A model generated the notes under the pieces. It was not told the origin of the DNA. It did not search any database and worked only from the letters and a program-made list of their open reading frames with translations. Source: Cycas panzhihuaensis (lineage: Eukaryota; Cycadophyta). From it: a stretch of 64,000 nt of DNA. Positions 1-12,314 of the stretch are shown in pieces; position 1 is the first letter of the stretch; every line of letters begins with the position of its first letter. The stretch covers positions 124,565,741 to 124,629,740 of the forward strand of contig CM041465.1 of the NCBI GenBank assembly GCA_023213395.1, given 5' to 3'. A program made the position numbers and the translations under genes.

Positions 1-640
1 TGTCTCACCTTGATGAGAGTAGATTTATTCCTCTTATAGTAAAACACTTTCAAGTTCATTGAAAGTCATTACACCAAGTGTGTCTTCTCATATGATCAAA
101 AAGATGAAGTTATTATACTCCCTTGCTTATGCATGAAGTGTGGTAGTCACAAGGTTATCTTTTAAAGCTGGTTTCCCAAGTATGGTTAACTCATTATTGG
201 TCTTTTTGATGGAGGACAAAAATATTATTATAGACTCAATATATCTCAAAGTGAACTACTTGGATTGTATTATTATAATGTAAGCATCATCTTGCCTTTT
301 GTATAATATAATTAATATATCCCAAGCTTCTTTAAAAGTATAAGCACATGTAGTGTTTTGATCAACAATAAAATCTACAATCATATGAAGAAATGCTAAG
401 GCTATTTCATCCTTAGCTTCCCAAGTATCAATTAAAGTAGGATCCAAATAAATGATTACATTTCTTTTAGTTGGACTTTTAACAATAATATGTTTAGGAT
501 TTTTTCCAAATATATATGCCTAAAATTCATTCATAATCAATAATTTTTTTATTTGTTTCTTCCACTCTTGGAAGTTATCTTGACCTTTTAACTTGATAGC
601 ACATGCATTAAGCATATTAATAGTAGCTATAATGTTAAAG
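1..640 (-). pseudogene. Ty1/copia gag remnant, runs off left edge
   Basis: Read on the minus strand from about 640 down to the edge, this is a decayed copia Gag N-terminal region. It has a substrate-like start (IKLKGQDNFQEWKKQIKKLL), then a stop, then an acidic segment ending in TWEAKDEIALAFL, then KEAWDIL, and near the edge TFNELESVLL followed by a stop and EE. This order (K-L-x-G-x-N-x-x-x-W, A-K-E-A-W-D-x-L, a late x-L-L-x-E-E) is typical of plant copia Gag (DUF4219/UBN2-like). Gag would form the capsid of the cytoplasmic virus-like particle. The zinc knuckle and pol would lie beyond the left edge. At least three stops make it non-functional. The PBS at 2,528-2,539 is in matching orientation and supports the assignment. 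Confidence 0.72.
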
Positions 641-2527
641 TTGATTAAAAATGCTCTTGAAGCTAGTAGATAACTTGGAGGCTTAATGCTTTTATTGCTT
701 AAGTTCCACTTTATAATACAATAATAGCCCTAATCTTATAAAGAAGATCTAATACCTAAAGAGACTGATGAGAGATGAAGGGTTATGCAATGAGTTACTC
801 TAACCTTTATCTTTCAAATAGATACAATAATTGGCCAAGCTAAATTTAGAATAAGCTAGGTAAAGTTTATCTACACAATATACAATACTTTCCCTAGAGT
901 TTAGAGCTCTAATAACACCTTTTTCAAACCTCCTTTTTTCTAAGAATGATCTCAATTATCATGTATTAACTGTATGGTTAATTAGTCCCCTAGGGAGTGC
1001 ACTAAGCTTGAGATATTGAGGTAATGTTTGAACCTTTTCCTAGCCCATCTAATAAATATTTTAAGCAATTTTTAAGGGTTTAAGTTGATTAAGATAAATT
1101 AGTTAAGTATGATGATATTACTACTTTACAAATGCTTGAATAAACTTGATATAAAGACTTAAAAAATAAGCTATTTAAGTGATAAACTAAATACTTTAAG
1201 TGTTTTACAAAGAGCACTTAAAAAATTAAAAGGTACCAAATATCAAATAAAATGATGCTTGCTTATTTGTTACGCTTAAAGTGGGTTCATTTTAAAGTGA
1301 AAAAATAACCACTAAATGCCACTTTTAATCATGTGCACCAAAAGAACATAGCACCATGATAATGTAGGACTTCAAATAGTCTTAACTCACTCCAACATAA
1401 GTATTTTTTAATTAAAAAAATGATTTTTTTATGCCCTTTTCAATGACTGGGGGACAAAGGATACCTTGCAGGGAGCCTTAAAACACTTGTATGACATGAA
1501 GTTTTTAATAATAAGTATAAAAGATATCTAAAATCACTTATTTTTGAGTTACATAATATACTTAAATTTTTTTTAATGTGTTACTAAACTAAAAACAATG
1601 AAAAAGTGAGTGTTTGGCTTACAAATAATGAAATATTATTAAAACCACGCTTAAAAAGTAAATTTTATATAAATAAGATTTATTAAAAATAAAATATTTA
1701 AAGAATATTCTTATTTTAATAACCTAGAGTCGAATTACAAAGTCAAAAAAGGTTTTTTTTTTAAAATGTGATGAGTGGGCAATAATTAAGCAAAAATGCA
1801 AATGCTTAGCTGATGATATCTTCTCACTCAATGATCGATTCAACTTGAAATTTTAGGGGATACCATGCTAGGTGCTAATGATGTAGCTTAAGTTTCATGG
1901 TGTTTCATTGAGTGTTGAGTGAATATAGAGTAGAGGAGGTCAATAGAAGGTACATGGATAGTTGAGAATAAATTAGACAATTGCCACTTCAATACTTAAT
2001 CACATAGGGTAAAACCTCTTTCTCTAATATCTGGAAAAGGCAAGACATAACAAAAGAGACTCATGATGTAGTCTAACACATGTAATGAGTGAACAACGAT
2101 TTTCTCTTTGTAAAAATCTTCCTAACTATGAGAGAAATCTGTCCAATATTTAGTGGAATCCACCCAAGTCTAGGTACTAGTTGAGGAGAGCAGAGTATAA
2201 AGGATTTAAAGTTAGAAAACTATTGATCACTATGAAAACCTATAAATTTATTGAGAAAAAACCTACAGAATAAATTTTATTTGTAGAAAAATTTAAAAAA
2301 AAGTAATTTTTATATATTTCCTCTATTATATGTATATAAATTAAGCCCTAAAAAAAATAGAAACTAAATTTATTACTTTTTCGCCCTTAAAACCACTTTT
2401 AAAATAAAAAATAGAGTTAGAGAAGATCAAATATAGCCTTAGATCACATTTCAAGAGCAAAGGTCATTACCAAGGGTTTGGAGTCTCTCCTTTAAGCCTG
2501 AAAATAGTAGATGCTCCTCTCTAAGTA
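641..2527 (-). other. untranslated leader of the left-edge copia element; no gene seen
   Basis: About 1.9 kb of AT-rich sequence between the gag remnant and its PBS. I see no conserved motif or reading frame. A long leader also occurs in copia D (about 2 kb) and copia A (about 1.8 kb once its LINE is removed), so the spacing fits this kind of element. Confidence 0.4.
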
Positions 2528-2539
2528 GCTTTGATACTA
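2528..2539 (-). other. primer-binding site (tRNA-iMet type), mutated
   Basis: The minus strand reads TAGTATCAAAGC, matching the plant copia iMet PBS TGGTATCAGAGC except for two G-to-A changes. It lies 2 nt inside the candidate LTR end (TG on plus at 2,542). Confidence 0.6.
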
Positions 2540-2541
2540 AA

Positions 2542-3099
2542 TGTTAAGTTAAGCATTTAACTCTAATATAAAATAATGAAGAAAATAATTTAGGATCTCT
2601 TGGAGAGGGAGTGTGTTAAGAGACTAAGATGATTAACATCACATCTATAGCAGTAGATAAAGGAGTAAATAAGCAAGCATGAATCAAGCATATGAAAAGC
2701 ATAAGATATAAAGGAGTAAGAATTGACCCTTACTCTAAATGAACAAGATTAACTTAGATTCAAAATAGTAGTATAATAATATAATACTTACACTCTTGTT
2801 TATTACATGAGTATTGGCCTTAATATATAGAGATGGAGGAGAGACCTTATGAGGCTTGATGTTTGATAAGTATCAAACATCTAAGCTATACCCTTTGTAT
2901 GTGGAATAAGTGTCTTTTGAGCTCTCTGATAAGTAAAAGTACATGAAGGGTACATTGACCCTCAAGTCACAATATTGTACTACTAGAAAGAATGTGGGTA
3001 TGTACTTTATCACATTAGGTAATAAAACACCCTTATATAAAGTATATTAAGTTGTAATATAAAGTACATTACTTAGCATTTAGACATAAAGGTTTAACA
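2542..3099 (-). repeat. candidate 5' LTR of left-edge copia element
   Basis: On the plus strand it starts TGTTAAG next to the PBS and could end TTTAACA at 3,099, giving complementary ends. The partner LTR is outside the window, so the outer boundary is a guess. The inner boundary is supported by the PBS. Confidence 0.35.
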
Positions 3100-3440
3100 C
3101 TAATTGAGTAACCTAAAGAGGAGTTTAAAAAGGATTGGAAGTAAGAAGAGTCTATTAGTGAAGAAAATTTGTCATAAATAATTGAATAAGATAAAGAAGA
3201 AATACATCATATATAAAAGCATGATAATAGGAAGGATGAACACCTAGAGAAGTAATTAAGAGGGGAATCAATTAAGATATAAGGATCAAGCCATGAAGAA
3301 TCCAATATAGAATGGATTATATAAGAATCTAAATAACAAATCAACTCAAATTAGGTACTTATTAAGAATTAAAATCTTGCTTTTTGTTATTTTATTCCTT
3401 ATTGTAGTTTTATAGTTACTCTTGAATCTCCACATCATAT
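3100..3440. other. purine-rich tract, no gene recognised
   Basis: A plus-strand run rich in A and G (repeated GAAGAA, AAGGA and GAGG). In one frame it gives a charged, Lys/Glu-rich translation with many stops, perhaps a decayed coding linker. The composition flips to pyrimidine-rich at about 3,440. Confidence 0.3.
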
Positions 3441-4270
3441 GACTAAAGAAGATCCCACATCCCCCACTTACTAATAATTTGTAAGTGATATGCATCCTTG
3501 TTAGTAATAAAATATACCCAAATCTCCCATTAATCCCTAACTCCCTTTATCTTTTAAATTGGTTGAACTCCATCCTCTTTACCATGCTCAACTTTCTTCC
3601 TTTTGTTTTTGCCCATCTCTTATATTATTTCATGGTCTACATAACCAATTCCTTTATCCTTTTATTACCCCTTTACATACATCACCCTTTAGCCTTGCTC
3701 CTAATCGAAACTAGCCTTATCCTCTTACCTATTATTCCTTTACTAATATTTCATGCATTAGGTACCCTAACCTCATCCAAAACATATGTCATCCTTTTCC
3801 ATTACTTCCCTCATATAAATTGTTACTCCTTAAACATCCTTTATATAGACCTCTACTACCTAATTTATCTCATTATCATTATCTCCTATTATTATTGCTT
3901 AACCTTTTTTTCCCCCCTACTTGTTCTTATCACCATTCCTAACTATATCAACTAATTATCATACCCTCTTATCTCTTGATTTTCTCTTATAAAACCTCCA
4001 CACCCCTTTCTGCTTGATTTCCTATTACGTTTACCTTGTTATCCTTACTCTATATCTCCCTCTTATTCCTTTGTAGTGCCTCTCACTATATACCCCCTCA
4101 TTCCTTCTCCCGCCCCCAAAATTAGCCTATTTTTCCTCTAAGTTCTCACATTTAACATATGACCATATAAAACCCCAATTATATCATCCATTATATTATG
4201 ACCAACTAATTTAATTCTAAAATTCTAAATACCCCTCTTATATGTTCTAATCTTATCTATTTTTTTTTTA
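3441..4270. other. pyrimidine-rich (C+T) low-complexity tract
   Basis: Plus strand is heavily C+T with repeated CCTTTAT, CTCCTA and CCCCTC motifs. It holds a 156-codon open frame (3,485-3,955) whose product is almost all Leu, Ile, Tyr, Phe and Pro. That is what pyrimidine-only codons give, so I do not call it a gene. A similar tract lies at about 49,431-50,110 inside copia C. Confidence 0.5.
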
Positions 4271-5085
4271 AAGATTGTCCTCCTATTCCTTATTCATTTC
4301 TAAATCAATTAGATATATGAGATCCATATTTTGACACCCATTCCTACTTTGTTCTAAGGAAAACTTCTATTACTATAATATGGAAGAAAGATACACGATC
4401 TTCACCAACCTGAAACCTCAACATATAGGTTACAAGTACTAATAAAACCTACAAAACCCACTAATATTCTATGGAAAGATTCTAAGAAAAAGGATGTTGA
4501 ATGTTTATAGTTAAAGCCACTTTGGAAACTCAACAACTTCCAAGAGACACATGCATTTTTCCAACCTAATATCATAAGGAATAACCAATCACTAAAGATG
4601 ATCCCTACCATTTATTAAAGCTTAGAAATACTTTAAGGACCTAATAGATCAATAAAGGAGAATGTACTACATATTGACAAGGGTCTAAGCATGACCAAGT
4701 GGATCAAAAAGGGCTAACCCCTAAAAATATGTATAAAGTTTAGGTAGAAGGAGAATCACAATGGAAGTATCATCAGTCTATACTTAAGTTTTGAAAGCAA
4801 AACTCCCTTTTTCAACATGGCAAGGCACGTTACATTCTCATATCTCAAGAAATACCAACTTTAAATGGAATTGGAATTAATTAAAATAATTAAGGTATGG
4901 TTGTATTCATGCAACTCAAGAAAAATACTAATTCAAAATATAATTTCAAATAATTAAAATAATCAAAGTAAGTTATTATATATAAGCTTGCTCATTAGAT
5001 TTTAAAATCCTAAGTTTATTTTAATTTAGAATATATTTTTTCTAGTACCTTTAGGGTTAAGGATGATTTTGTTGTAGTTTTCTAC
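4271..5085. other. no recognisable feature
   Basis: AT-rich sequence with no motif, repeat pair or coding pattern that I can support. It ends at the left target-site duplication of element E. Confidence 0.4.
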
Positions 5086-5090
5086 TATGA

Positions 5091-5457
5091 TGTTGGAAAT
5101 AGAATGGAGCTTTAATAACTAATGTTGGATTTAAGGTATGAAGCTAATATGGACTCAGTAATAAACAAGAAGTGATAAGTAAAAGAATGATGAAATAAAG
5201 TATAAGAATGATAAATGATATACAAAGTTAGATATAAAAAAGATAAAAGAATGACTAAACTTTAAATTATGTAAAGATGCTATATATATTTATAATACAA
5301 CTCACCACATGTGTAAGCACTCTCAAGGTCAGCTATTGTGTATTGTTACATATTTTTATATGGCACATAATTTCATTTGACTTATAATATAAAATATAAT
5401 AAGAAAGTAAAATATTATGAATGGAGTCATTTATGTAATTGGATATTACATCTAATA
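5091..5457 (-). repeat. 3' LTR of element E (left)
   Basis: Starts TGTTGGAAATAGAATGGAGC and ends TCTAATA on the plus strand. It is collinear with the copy at 12,315-12,677, sharing for example the stretch ATAATACAACTCACCACATG. 367 bp against 363 bp. Confidence 0.78.
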
Positions 5458-5467
5458 TTCCCCTCTA
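5458..5467 (-). other. polypurine tract of element E
   Basis: Plus strand TTCCCCTCTA, i.e. TAGAGGGGAA on the minus strand, directly abutting the 3' LTR, as expected for plus-strand priming. Confidence 0.6.
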
Positions 5468-7278
5468 TAATAGATAATTATATAAAAAATATCACACTAA
5501 GTAAAAAATATGAGTTTTTAAATATGTTGGAATAAACTACTGCAAATAAGATAAACTACTATTGATGGTTATATGAAGTGTACTCCATCCATCTATTAAT
5601 ATGGGTGGCCAATTATTATAACCACCAATTAGTTATGATGTTTGTTCGTGTATATGGTACAATTAATACCAATTCAACTTTACATAGGGAATACACCATC
5701 CTATATAGTCAACAAGTAAGATGATAAAGAAATATGCAAGAATAACTAAATAAAAGTCCCATGTCTTACTAATATGGAATAAACTAAGCAATTATTATTG
5801 GTTATAATGGCTAAAAAATAGAATGAAAAGGCTCTATAGACCTTTAAGGGATCCATGGCCTCAAACACACCTCAATATATATTAAACATACTACTATGGA
5901 CTTATAATGACTATTATGGGCTCTCAATTACCTCTATGGGCTTACATATGTCTAGAATATTATCATAAAAATAAGTGAAAAAAAAGATGTGACTCTAATA
6001 CACTAAATAATAACTCTTTCTAATGGTGAAATTTAATAATTTTTTACTAAATATGGTTCTTTAAAGCCTAAAATAAGCTTAGCTAACAATTTTTACATTC
6101 TCCCTCTCTTCATTTGGGGTAAATTATAATAATATAATGGATAATAAATGAAATAAAACCTTTAAAAATATATTAATGTGCCTAACCATGATGAAAAAAA
6201 TATTTAAAAATAAGTTAAAAAAAGAGAGTTTAGGATAAAATGTCTGCACCGAATAGGCTCCAAACAATGTTATACGACTTACCAAATCAAAGCTCTCTTA
6301 GTTACAAATCCAACACAACTAACATAACTGAAATTAGAGTCTCTTAACTCAAGTTATGAGCAAAATAATGATAATGACTCCTTATAGATAGAAAATCAAG
6401 AGCTTAACCCCTTTTACACTAAAGTTGAGGTCACATGGGTATTGACTATCTAAGGTGCTAGAATATTCTAAATAATATTAAATCTAGTTAAATTTAGATT
6501 TAACATTATGAAAAGATTAAATCTCACTCAATTCTTTTTGTTCATGCATCTAATAGACTCTAAATCATAATGAAAAATAATTTAATTTAGTCTTTCAAAT
6601 ATAATTTTTTTATGTATAACATATCTTTGTAAAAAAAATTAATCAAAAAATGAATGATGTCATTGTTGGGTTTTGATTTAAAAAAATGTATAGGTCGAAT
6701 GGTGATGGAGATTTTATCTTCTAGATTTTTGATTATTGAGCCATTTGCTTTTATTTCTACTTTGCATTCACACGTCATTCTTAGATGCCTTGTAGTATCT
6801 TTTTCATTTTACAGGAAACTTCCTTATCATATGGTTTGACTTCTAAGTAGTGTCAATTTCTTTTGAATGCTAGATCATATATCAGTCTACTTGTCATATT
6901 ATCCTTTTATTTTGGTTATCGTGGGCCTTCTCAAATTCATCACCATTGTGGATTCTAGGCTTTATTCTCTATGATGGGAGGTGAACCTCTTGTATTTTAT
7001 ATAATCTACCTCTCCATTTGTCTAGAGTGTGGTTGTGGTTTGCTATATTATTTATCAGTTTGAGGTTACTTAAGAGTTTGATGCCTTTATATAATGATGT
7101 TCCTATTTATTAACCTCTTTTCCTATGTCAATCAATTGCAACATATAGTGGCTATTAAACACGTAACTAGTTGCCTTTGTGAGGCCTCTTTTCTATGTTA
7201 CATATGTTGTCTTATTATCTTTAGAGAGCTAAACCCTTTTAGTTTTTTATAATATCTTTCGTTTCTTTTATTCATGTT

Positions 7279-7774
7279 TGTTGGAATATGTGATATTTTT
7301 ATATATGTAATATTTTATATAAGGTTATGGTACTGCATAATCTTATATTTAAAAATATTATTACATATGACATGCACATATATTCATATACAAATCCTAT
7401 TGAATGATAAAAAGATTCAAAGATATTATAGGCTATTCATGAGGTGATATAATCTATAAATATGTATACACACCACTTGAGAATATGAGAAAGGTCAAGA
7501 AAAGATTAAGCTTGGAGATGTAGACATTTGAAGATCATAATAAAGAGGAGCTCCCAAAGACTTTAGCCTTCTCTTATGGTTTTTTCCTTTTGGGTTTTCC
7601 GTATATAAATCTATTATCTCTTCTAGTGCATGCTTATTAATATTATAATGATGTTCATTACACTATGTTCATAATATTGCATAATATATCTATATTACAT
7701 TACATAAATTCTATATACAATCCTCATGATATGATTGATATACTTCCGCTATACATAATAAATATATCCTAACA
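7279..7774 (+). repeat. 5' LTR of element F
   Basis: Starts TGTTGGAATATG and ends CTAACA. It aligns end to end, at equal length, with 10,888-11,383. Shared blocks include GGCTATTCATGA followed by GTGATATAAT, and CCTTCTCTTATGGTTTTT. Confidence 0.8.
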
Positions 7775-7786
7775 TGGTATTAAAGA
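7775..7786 (+). other. primer-binding site of element F
   Basis: TGGTATTAAAGA directly after the LTR terminus CTAACA. Compared with TGGTATCAGAGC it carries C-to-T and G-to-A changes. Confidence 0.55.
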
Positions 7787-10188
7787 ATTCAAAATTTTAA
7801 TACAGTATTAAAGCTATGGTTGCAAGCCTATTAGAGCTATGGTGATATTGCAAGCCTATATAAGCTAATTACAAAGCCAGTGCAAGAGCCAATATGAGAA
7901 GACTATTCAAAGAGCTAAAACTCGATTATGCTACTAATACGAGATTAAGATTTTGGGGCATGATGAAGTTGATTCAGAGCCACATATAAGAGATAAAACC
8001 ACATAATGATGAATAATATCAAAATTGATGTATATGTTAATTATTAACTTTATGGATATTAATTCATTTTAAGCATGTTGTACACATTCTCTATAGACAT
8101 ATAGGTGTTAAAGAAGTCCATTGAATAATGAGGAGAATAATTACTAGTTGCATTCATCAATATAAGTTGCCCCCCTACAAAGGTGAGTGAGGTTTTGTGA
8201 AACTAGTCATTTCCCCAAATCTTATAATTAATAATAATATATACACTCAAGATTTTATAAGAATATGATAGCCCAAGAAAGATTAATTACCCTGTAAGAG
8301 TGAGATAAAAATCCAATAGGCAATACCCCATCAATGTAAGTAAAATAAGTGATAAGTCTACACTAATTATTATACAATAGGTTATTGAAGAGGTATGTTG
8401 ATCTGTTTTAACATGCAACAACATAAGCATAGTGATATAATTGTTATAAGGATGTAAAATGCATGGACATAAAATAAGGGTTTATATAAAGCTTGTTTGG
8501 TAGAATCTTATATATATTATGGTAGTGATTCTGATTATATTAAGAATTTTAAACAAGTGTTTGATAGTAAAGATACAACACTATTTATAAATATTAAAAT
8601 AGGTGTGCCCAACTGAGTTTGTGAGAGAAGGGTTTCATCTATTATGCAATCTAGGAGGTTAGAAGATGCAAGCTTATAAGATATTATTATTTGGAATTCC
8701 CATACGCCTGGTAAGAGATAAGTCATGAATAGAAAATGACCAAAATTGATTGATTAAGGTTTTACATAGAATCAAAGAGAAGATAGTGGGTGTATTTACT
8801 ACAATGTATATTGATTAGAAACACTTATGGATTACATATATATGAGTTGAGCAATTTTACATTTTGAATAAGTGATACTTAGGGACTAAAAATTCTATCA
8901 TGAATTAGAGTCAATTGATCAAAATTTATACTTAGCTACCAACTAATATTATATTCATCAATTGAGTTATTATTTGGTAATTTCAAAGAAAACTAATTCT
9001 ATGCTTTTATAATTGGCTCTCATCATCACCAGCCCCTCATATGCCACCTTTTATTGATCTTCAATATTACCTCATGAACAAAAAAACAAGTTGTCATAAA
9101 TTCAAGGATTCAATAAATTGGTGGTCTTCAAACTATACTTCTCATGTAGCATGGAGCTTGATTAGGTTTCAAGCCCACTACTCAAAAATATTATCACTGA
9201 GTTAAGTAACCACCCAACATATGAAGAGCATGTTTAAAATAAGATTCCCTACATGAAGAGCGCCTTTACCACTAGTCTATATTACTTGATACACAGATGC
9301 TAATAATCCATCCCATGAAAACTTAAATATGATGTAGCCTTACTTTGTTTAAATTTAGACTGCCAAGTTATTTATTGTCTTTATAGTTTCATTCATAAGA
9401 TGCGTAATGTACCCTACATTATTGTGGATATCTAAATTATAGTTCATAGAAGAAATAATAGAGATTTGATATCTATCTATCTATTTATATATGTTTCATA
9501 GTAACTTATTACTCAACAAAATCACATGGATGCTCAAACCCTAATGATAGAAAAATTTGATAACATGATTTATTTTTTTCGTGGTAGTTTATTGACTAAT
9601 GTTAAATGTGTAGTGCAAATAATGTAGAGAATATTATAGATGTTAAGGTTGACATAGGGTGGCATATTATTTATTGATATACATGTTACACCTTGAGGAT
9701 CTATATAAAGAGATCTAGAGTCTATTGTAATTGATTTATTCCATATCAATATAATCAATTAACCTTTTAGTGGGGGGTTTTTACTAAAAGATTTTTTCAT
9801 GTAAATCTAGACCTAATTTAGATGATGATAACAACACTTATTTAATATTAATGAAGGGTCAAATTATTATTTATAGTTATTTATTGGAGAGTTGATAAGT
9901 TGATGATGTTATTACCCACCTATTATTATTTACTTAGTATCAAAATCATAATTTAAAAGTGTAGATGATATGAGATGTATGTTTATTAGTTGAAAATCTG
10001 ACTTACTATGCTTGATAAAAGGAATAAGAATATACTATTTACATTACCTTGTTATAACTAACTTGACTTGGCTAGGTGGTACTCCCTATTCTTGGAATTA
10101 GTATGTTTAGTTTATTGATTTGTTAATATTGATAACATTTATTAGTTGCCAAAAGAAAATGGTAAGTATATATAGATGGAGGAAGCGT

Positions 10189-10189
<1 letters not shown>

Positions 10190-10224
<35 letters not shown>

Positions 10225-10227
10225 ACA
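10190..10227 (+). repeat. (CA)n microsatellite
   Basis: About fifteen uninterrupted CA units, then AT and a few more CA units, followed by TCTATATCTATATC. It lies inside element F. The open frame across it is a microsatellite artefact. Confidence 0.95.
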
Positions 10228-10878
10228 TCTATATCTATATCTTATACATAAGAGGTAATAAAAAGTTTTACAAGCTACTCTTATACAATACAATAGGCAT
10301 TGTTATTCTTGTATGCAAAATGTTAGATATTTATGTTACTTTTATACAACATATTGGATTAACAATGAGTCTTGTTTTATTTGCTAATAAACCACATATG
10401 AAAAATAACTTCCTAAAGAACTAGCAATTACAATGATTACTTCCCCATGCATTTTAGTAGATAATTATTATTTTATATAAAGATCAGTATTCCTTTTTAT
10501 TCATGAGATTAATGAGATGATAGATTGATAAGATTGATTAATTGTAACTTTACACATAAAGATGAAGTTGTTGAGGAGAAAATTTCATATAAGCTAACAA
10601 GTAAAAGTCATAAATTATAATTGATTACTATTTGATAATGATTGATGATTGATTTATAGGTTTTCAAGTGGTTGATAATGGTTCTTCATAACTGGTCACT
10701 GATGATTATAGTTGACTACAGATAATCATAAGATAATAGCTTATAGGTTATAGGTGATATAGATTAGTTCTATTTGATATAATTTAATTCAGATTTATAC
10801 AACTTGATATAGATTTGATATAGGTTTATAGGTTCTAGCATATAAGAAAAGCATAAAGAATTGAAGACATTAAATATT

Positions 10879-10887
10879 AAGGGGGAG
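10879..10887 (+). other. polypurine tract of element F
   Basis: AAGGGGGAG immediately before the second LTR, which starts TGTTGAAATATA. Confidence 0.65.
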
Positions 10888-11383
10888 TGTTGAAATATAT
10901 GATATTTTTACATATATAATATTTAATATAAAGTTATGATATTGTAAAATCCCATATATAAAAATATTATTAGGTGTGAAATGCATATATATATGTATGT
11001 ATAAATCCTATTAGATCATAAAAAGACTCAAAGATATTTAGGCTATTCATGAAGTGATATAATTTATAAATATGTACACACACCACTTAAGAACTTGAGA
11101 AAGGTTGAGAAAGGATTAAGCTTATAGATATAATCATTTAAAGATTATAATAAAGAGGAGATCCCAAAGACTCCAACCTTCTCTTATGGTTTTTCCCTCT
11201 TAGGTTTTCTACTTATAAATCTATTGTCTTTTATAGTGTATGCTCATTAATATTATGAGAAATGATATTATATGATATATTTATATTACATTATATGAAT
11301 TGTATATATAATCCTCATGATATGATTGATTTATTACATATGATTGATATGGTTCTACTATGCATGATGGATACATTCTAACA
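10888..11383 (+). repeat. 3' (second) LTR of element F
   Basis: 496 bp, same length as the first copy, from TGTTGAAATAT to CTAACA. It is followed by TAGTATTAGAGAAT, which resembles the PBS and the next bases after the first LTR rather than plain flanking DNA. Confidence 0.75.
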
Positions 11384-12300
11384 TAGTATTAGAGAATAAA
11401 AAAAATCTAATAATATTTGCTCTGGTGTACTATATTAGAAGTCATTAAGAAAAACACGTCTCATTTTTTAATTTTATTTTCCAAAACCTCTATTGTATAA
11501 TAGAATCTCTAGTGAAACATAATCTTTTAACTCTTTATAAGACACATTTTCACCTTTTAAAGTATGCTTTCAATAATATATAATTTATATATATTAATTT
11601 CAATCAAACCCTGAAGAAAAAAAAAATTACAGAATATGTCATGGCAGGAAAAAACATTATTTCAAATAGGCATTAAAGACTTTTTTTTGTTGTATTTTTT
11701 TCTATTATATAAACAATTATAGAAAAGACTTTTTGACAAAAATTTATAGGCTTATAATTAACAAAAGATCCCAATTATGGGACACCTATAAAGGCCTATA
11801 GGATGAAGCATAAATATTATTATAAAAAATCCATTTTTTTTTTAGCAATAGAGTTACTACCTCTAAATGGTGATTAGGCCTATATGAGTAGTTGATCTAC
11901 TTTGAAAAATAGTAGCTTCAAATATACCTTTGTGACCTTGAAAAGTAAACCTTACATTAAAATTTCATTTGGCTAGCTTCATGCAAAAGAAGCATTCTTT
12001 CAATATATAAATTGCTTTTATTTTTTCCATGAAAAACTTCTTTTTATAGCTTTAAAACAATAATTAAACATAACTAATAATATAATAAAACAAACCCAAT
12101 AATATTTAAAAAAATATTAGTAAAACAACCCTTAAGATGTGCATAAAAATACAACAAAATGCAACTTTTAAAGACTTGAATATGACTCTTCAAATAGACT
12201 AATCATGCAATGAAATTAGGTTCTTGAAACAACATAAATAAGGCTTTAAAATGATCAACAAATAGGCTCAAAAAATAGTCCTTAAGGATTTGAACCTTAG

Positions 12301-12312
12301 GCTTTAATACCA
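12301..12312 (-). other. primer-binding site of element E
   Basis: The minus strand reads TGGTATTAAAGC, two transitions from the iMet PBS, with a 2-nt spacer to the LTR end at 12,315. Confidence 0.62.
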
Positions 12313-12314
12313 AA

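Larger units (their letters stand above)
7279..11383 (+). mobile_element. LTR retroelement F, nested in E, no coding recognised
   Basis: Two 496-bp LTRs (7,279-7,774 and 10,888-11,383) flank 3.1 kb. A PBS (TGGTATTAAAG, two or more changes from the iMet type) follows the first LTR at once, and a polypurine tract (AAGGGGGAG) precedes the second. Orientation is plus, opposite to E. The interior has a CA microsatellite, a short ATCT repeat and AT-rich DNA but no Gag, protease, integrase or RT motif, so it is non-autonomous or fully decayed. The 5-mers outside the two LTRs differ (ATGTT and TAGTA), and the second LTR is itself followed by a PBS-like sequence. Confidence 0.7.

Noticed and set aside
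3485-3955. 156-codon open frame with a very hydrophobic product, looking like a multi-pass membrane protein
   Set aside because: The strand is almost pure pyrimidine plus A, which forces Leu, Ile, Phe, Tyr and Pro codons and few stops. No family motif, and the composition continues outside the frame.
6587-6839. Opposed frames of 61-63 codons inside element E, considered as pol fragments
   Set aside because: Neither strand shows RT, integrase or RNase H motifs; a coding role for E cannot be supported.
10176-10424. 82-codon frame starting with a His/Thr repeat
   Set aside because: Produced by translation of the CA microsatellite in element F.
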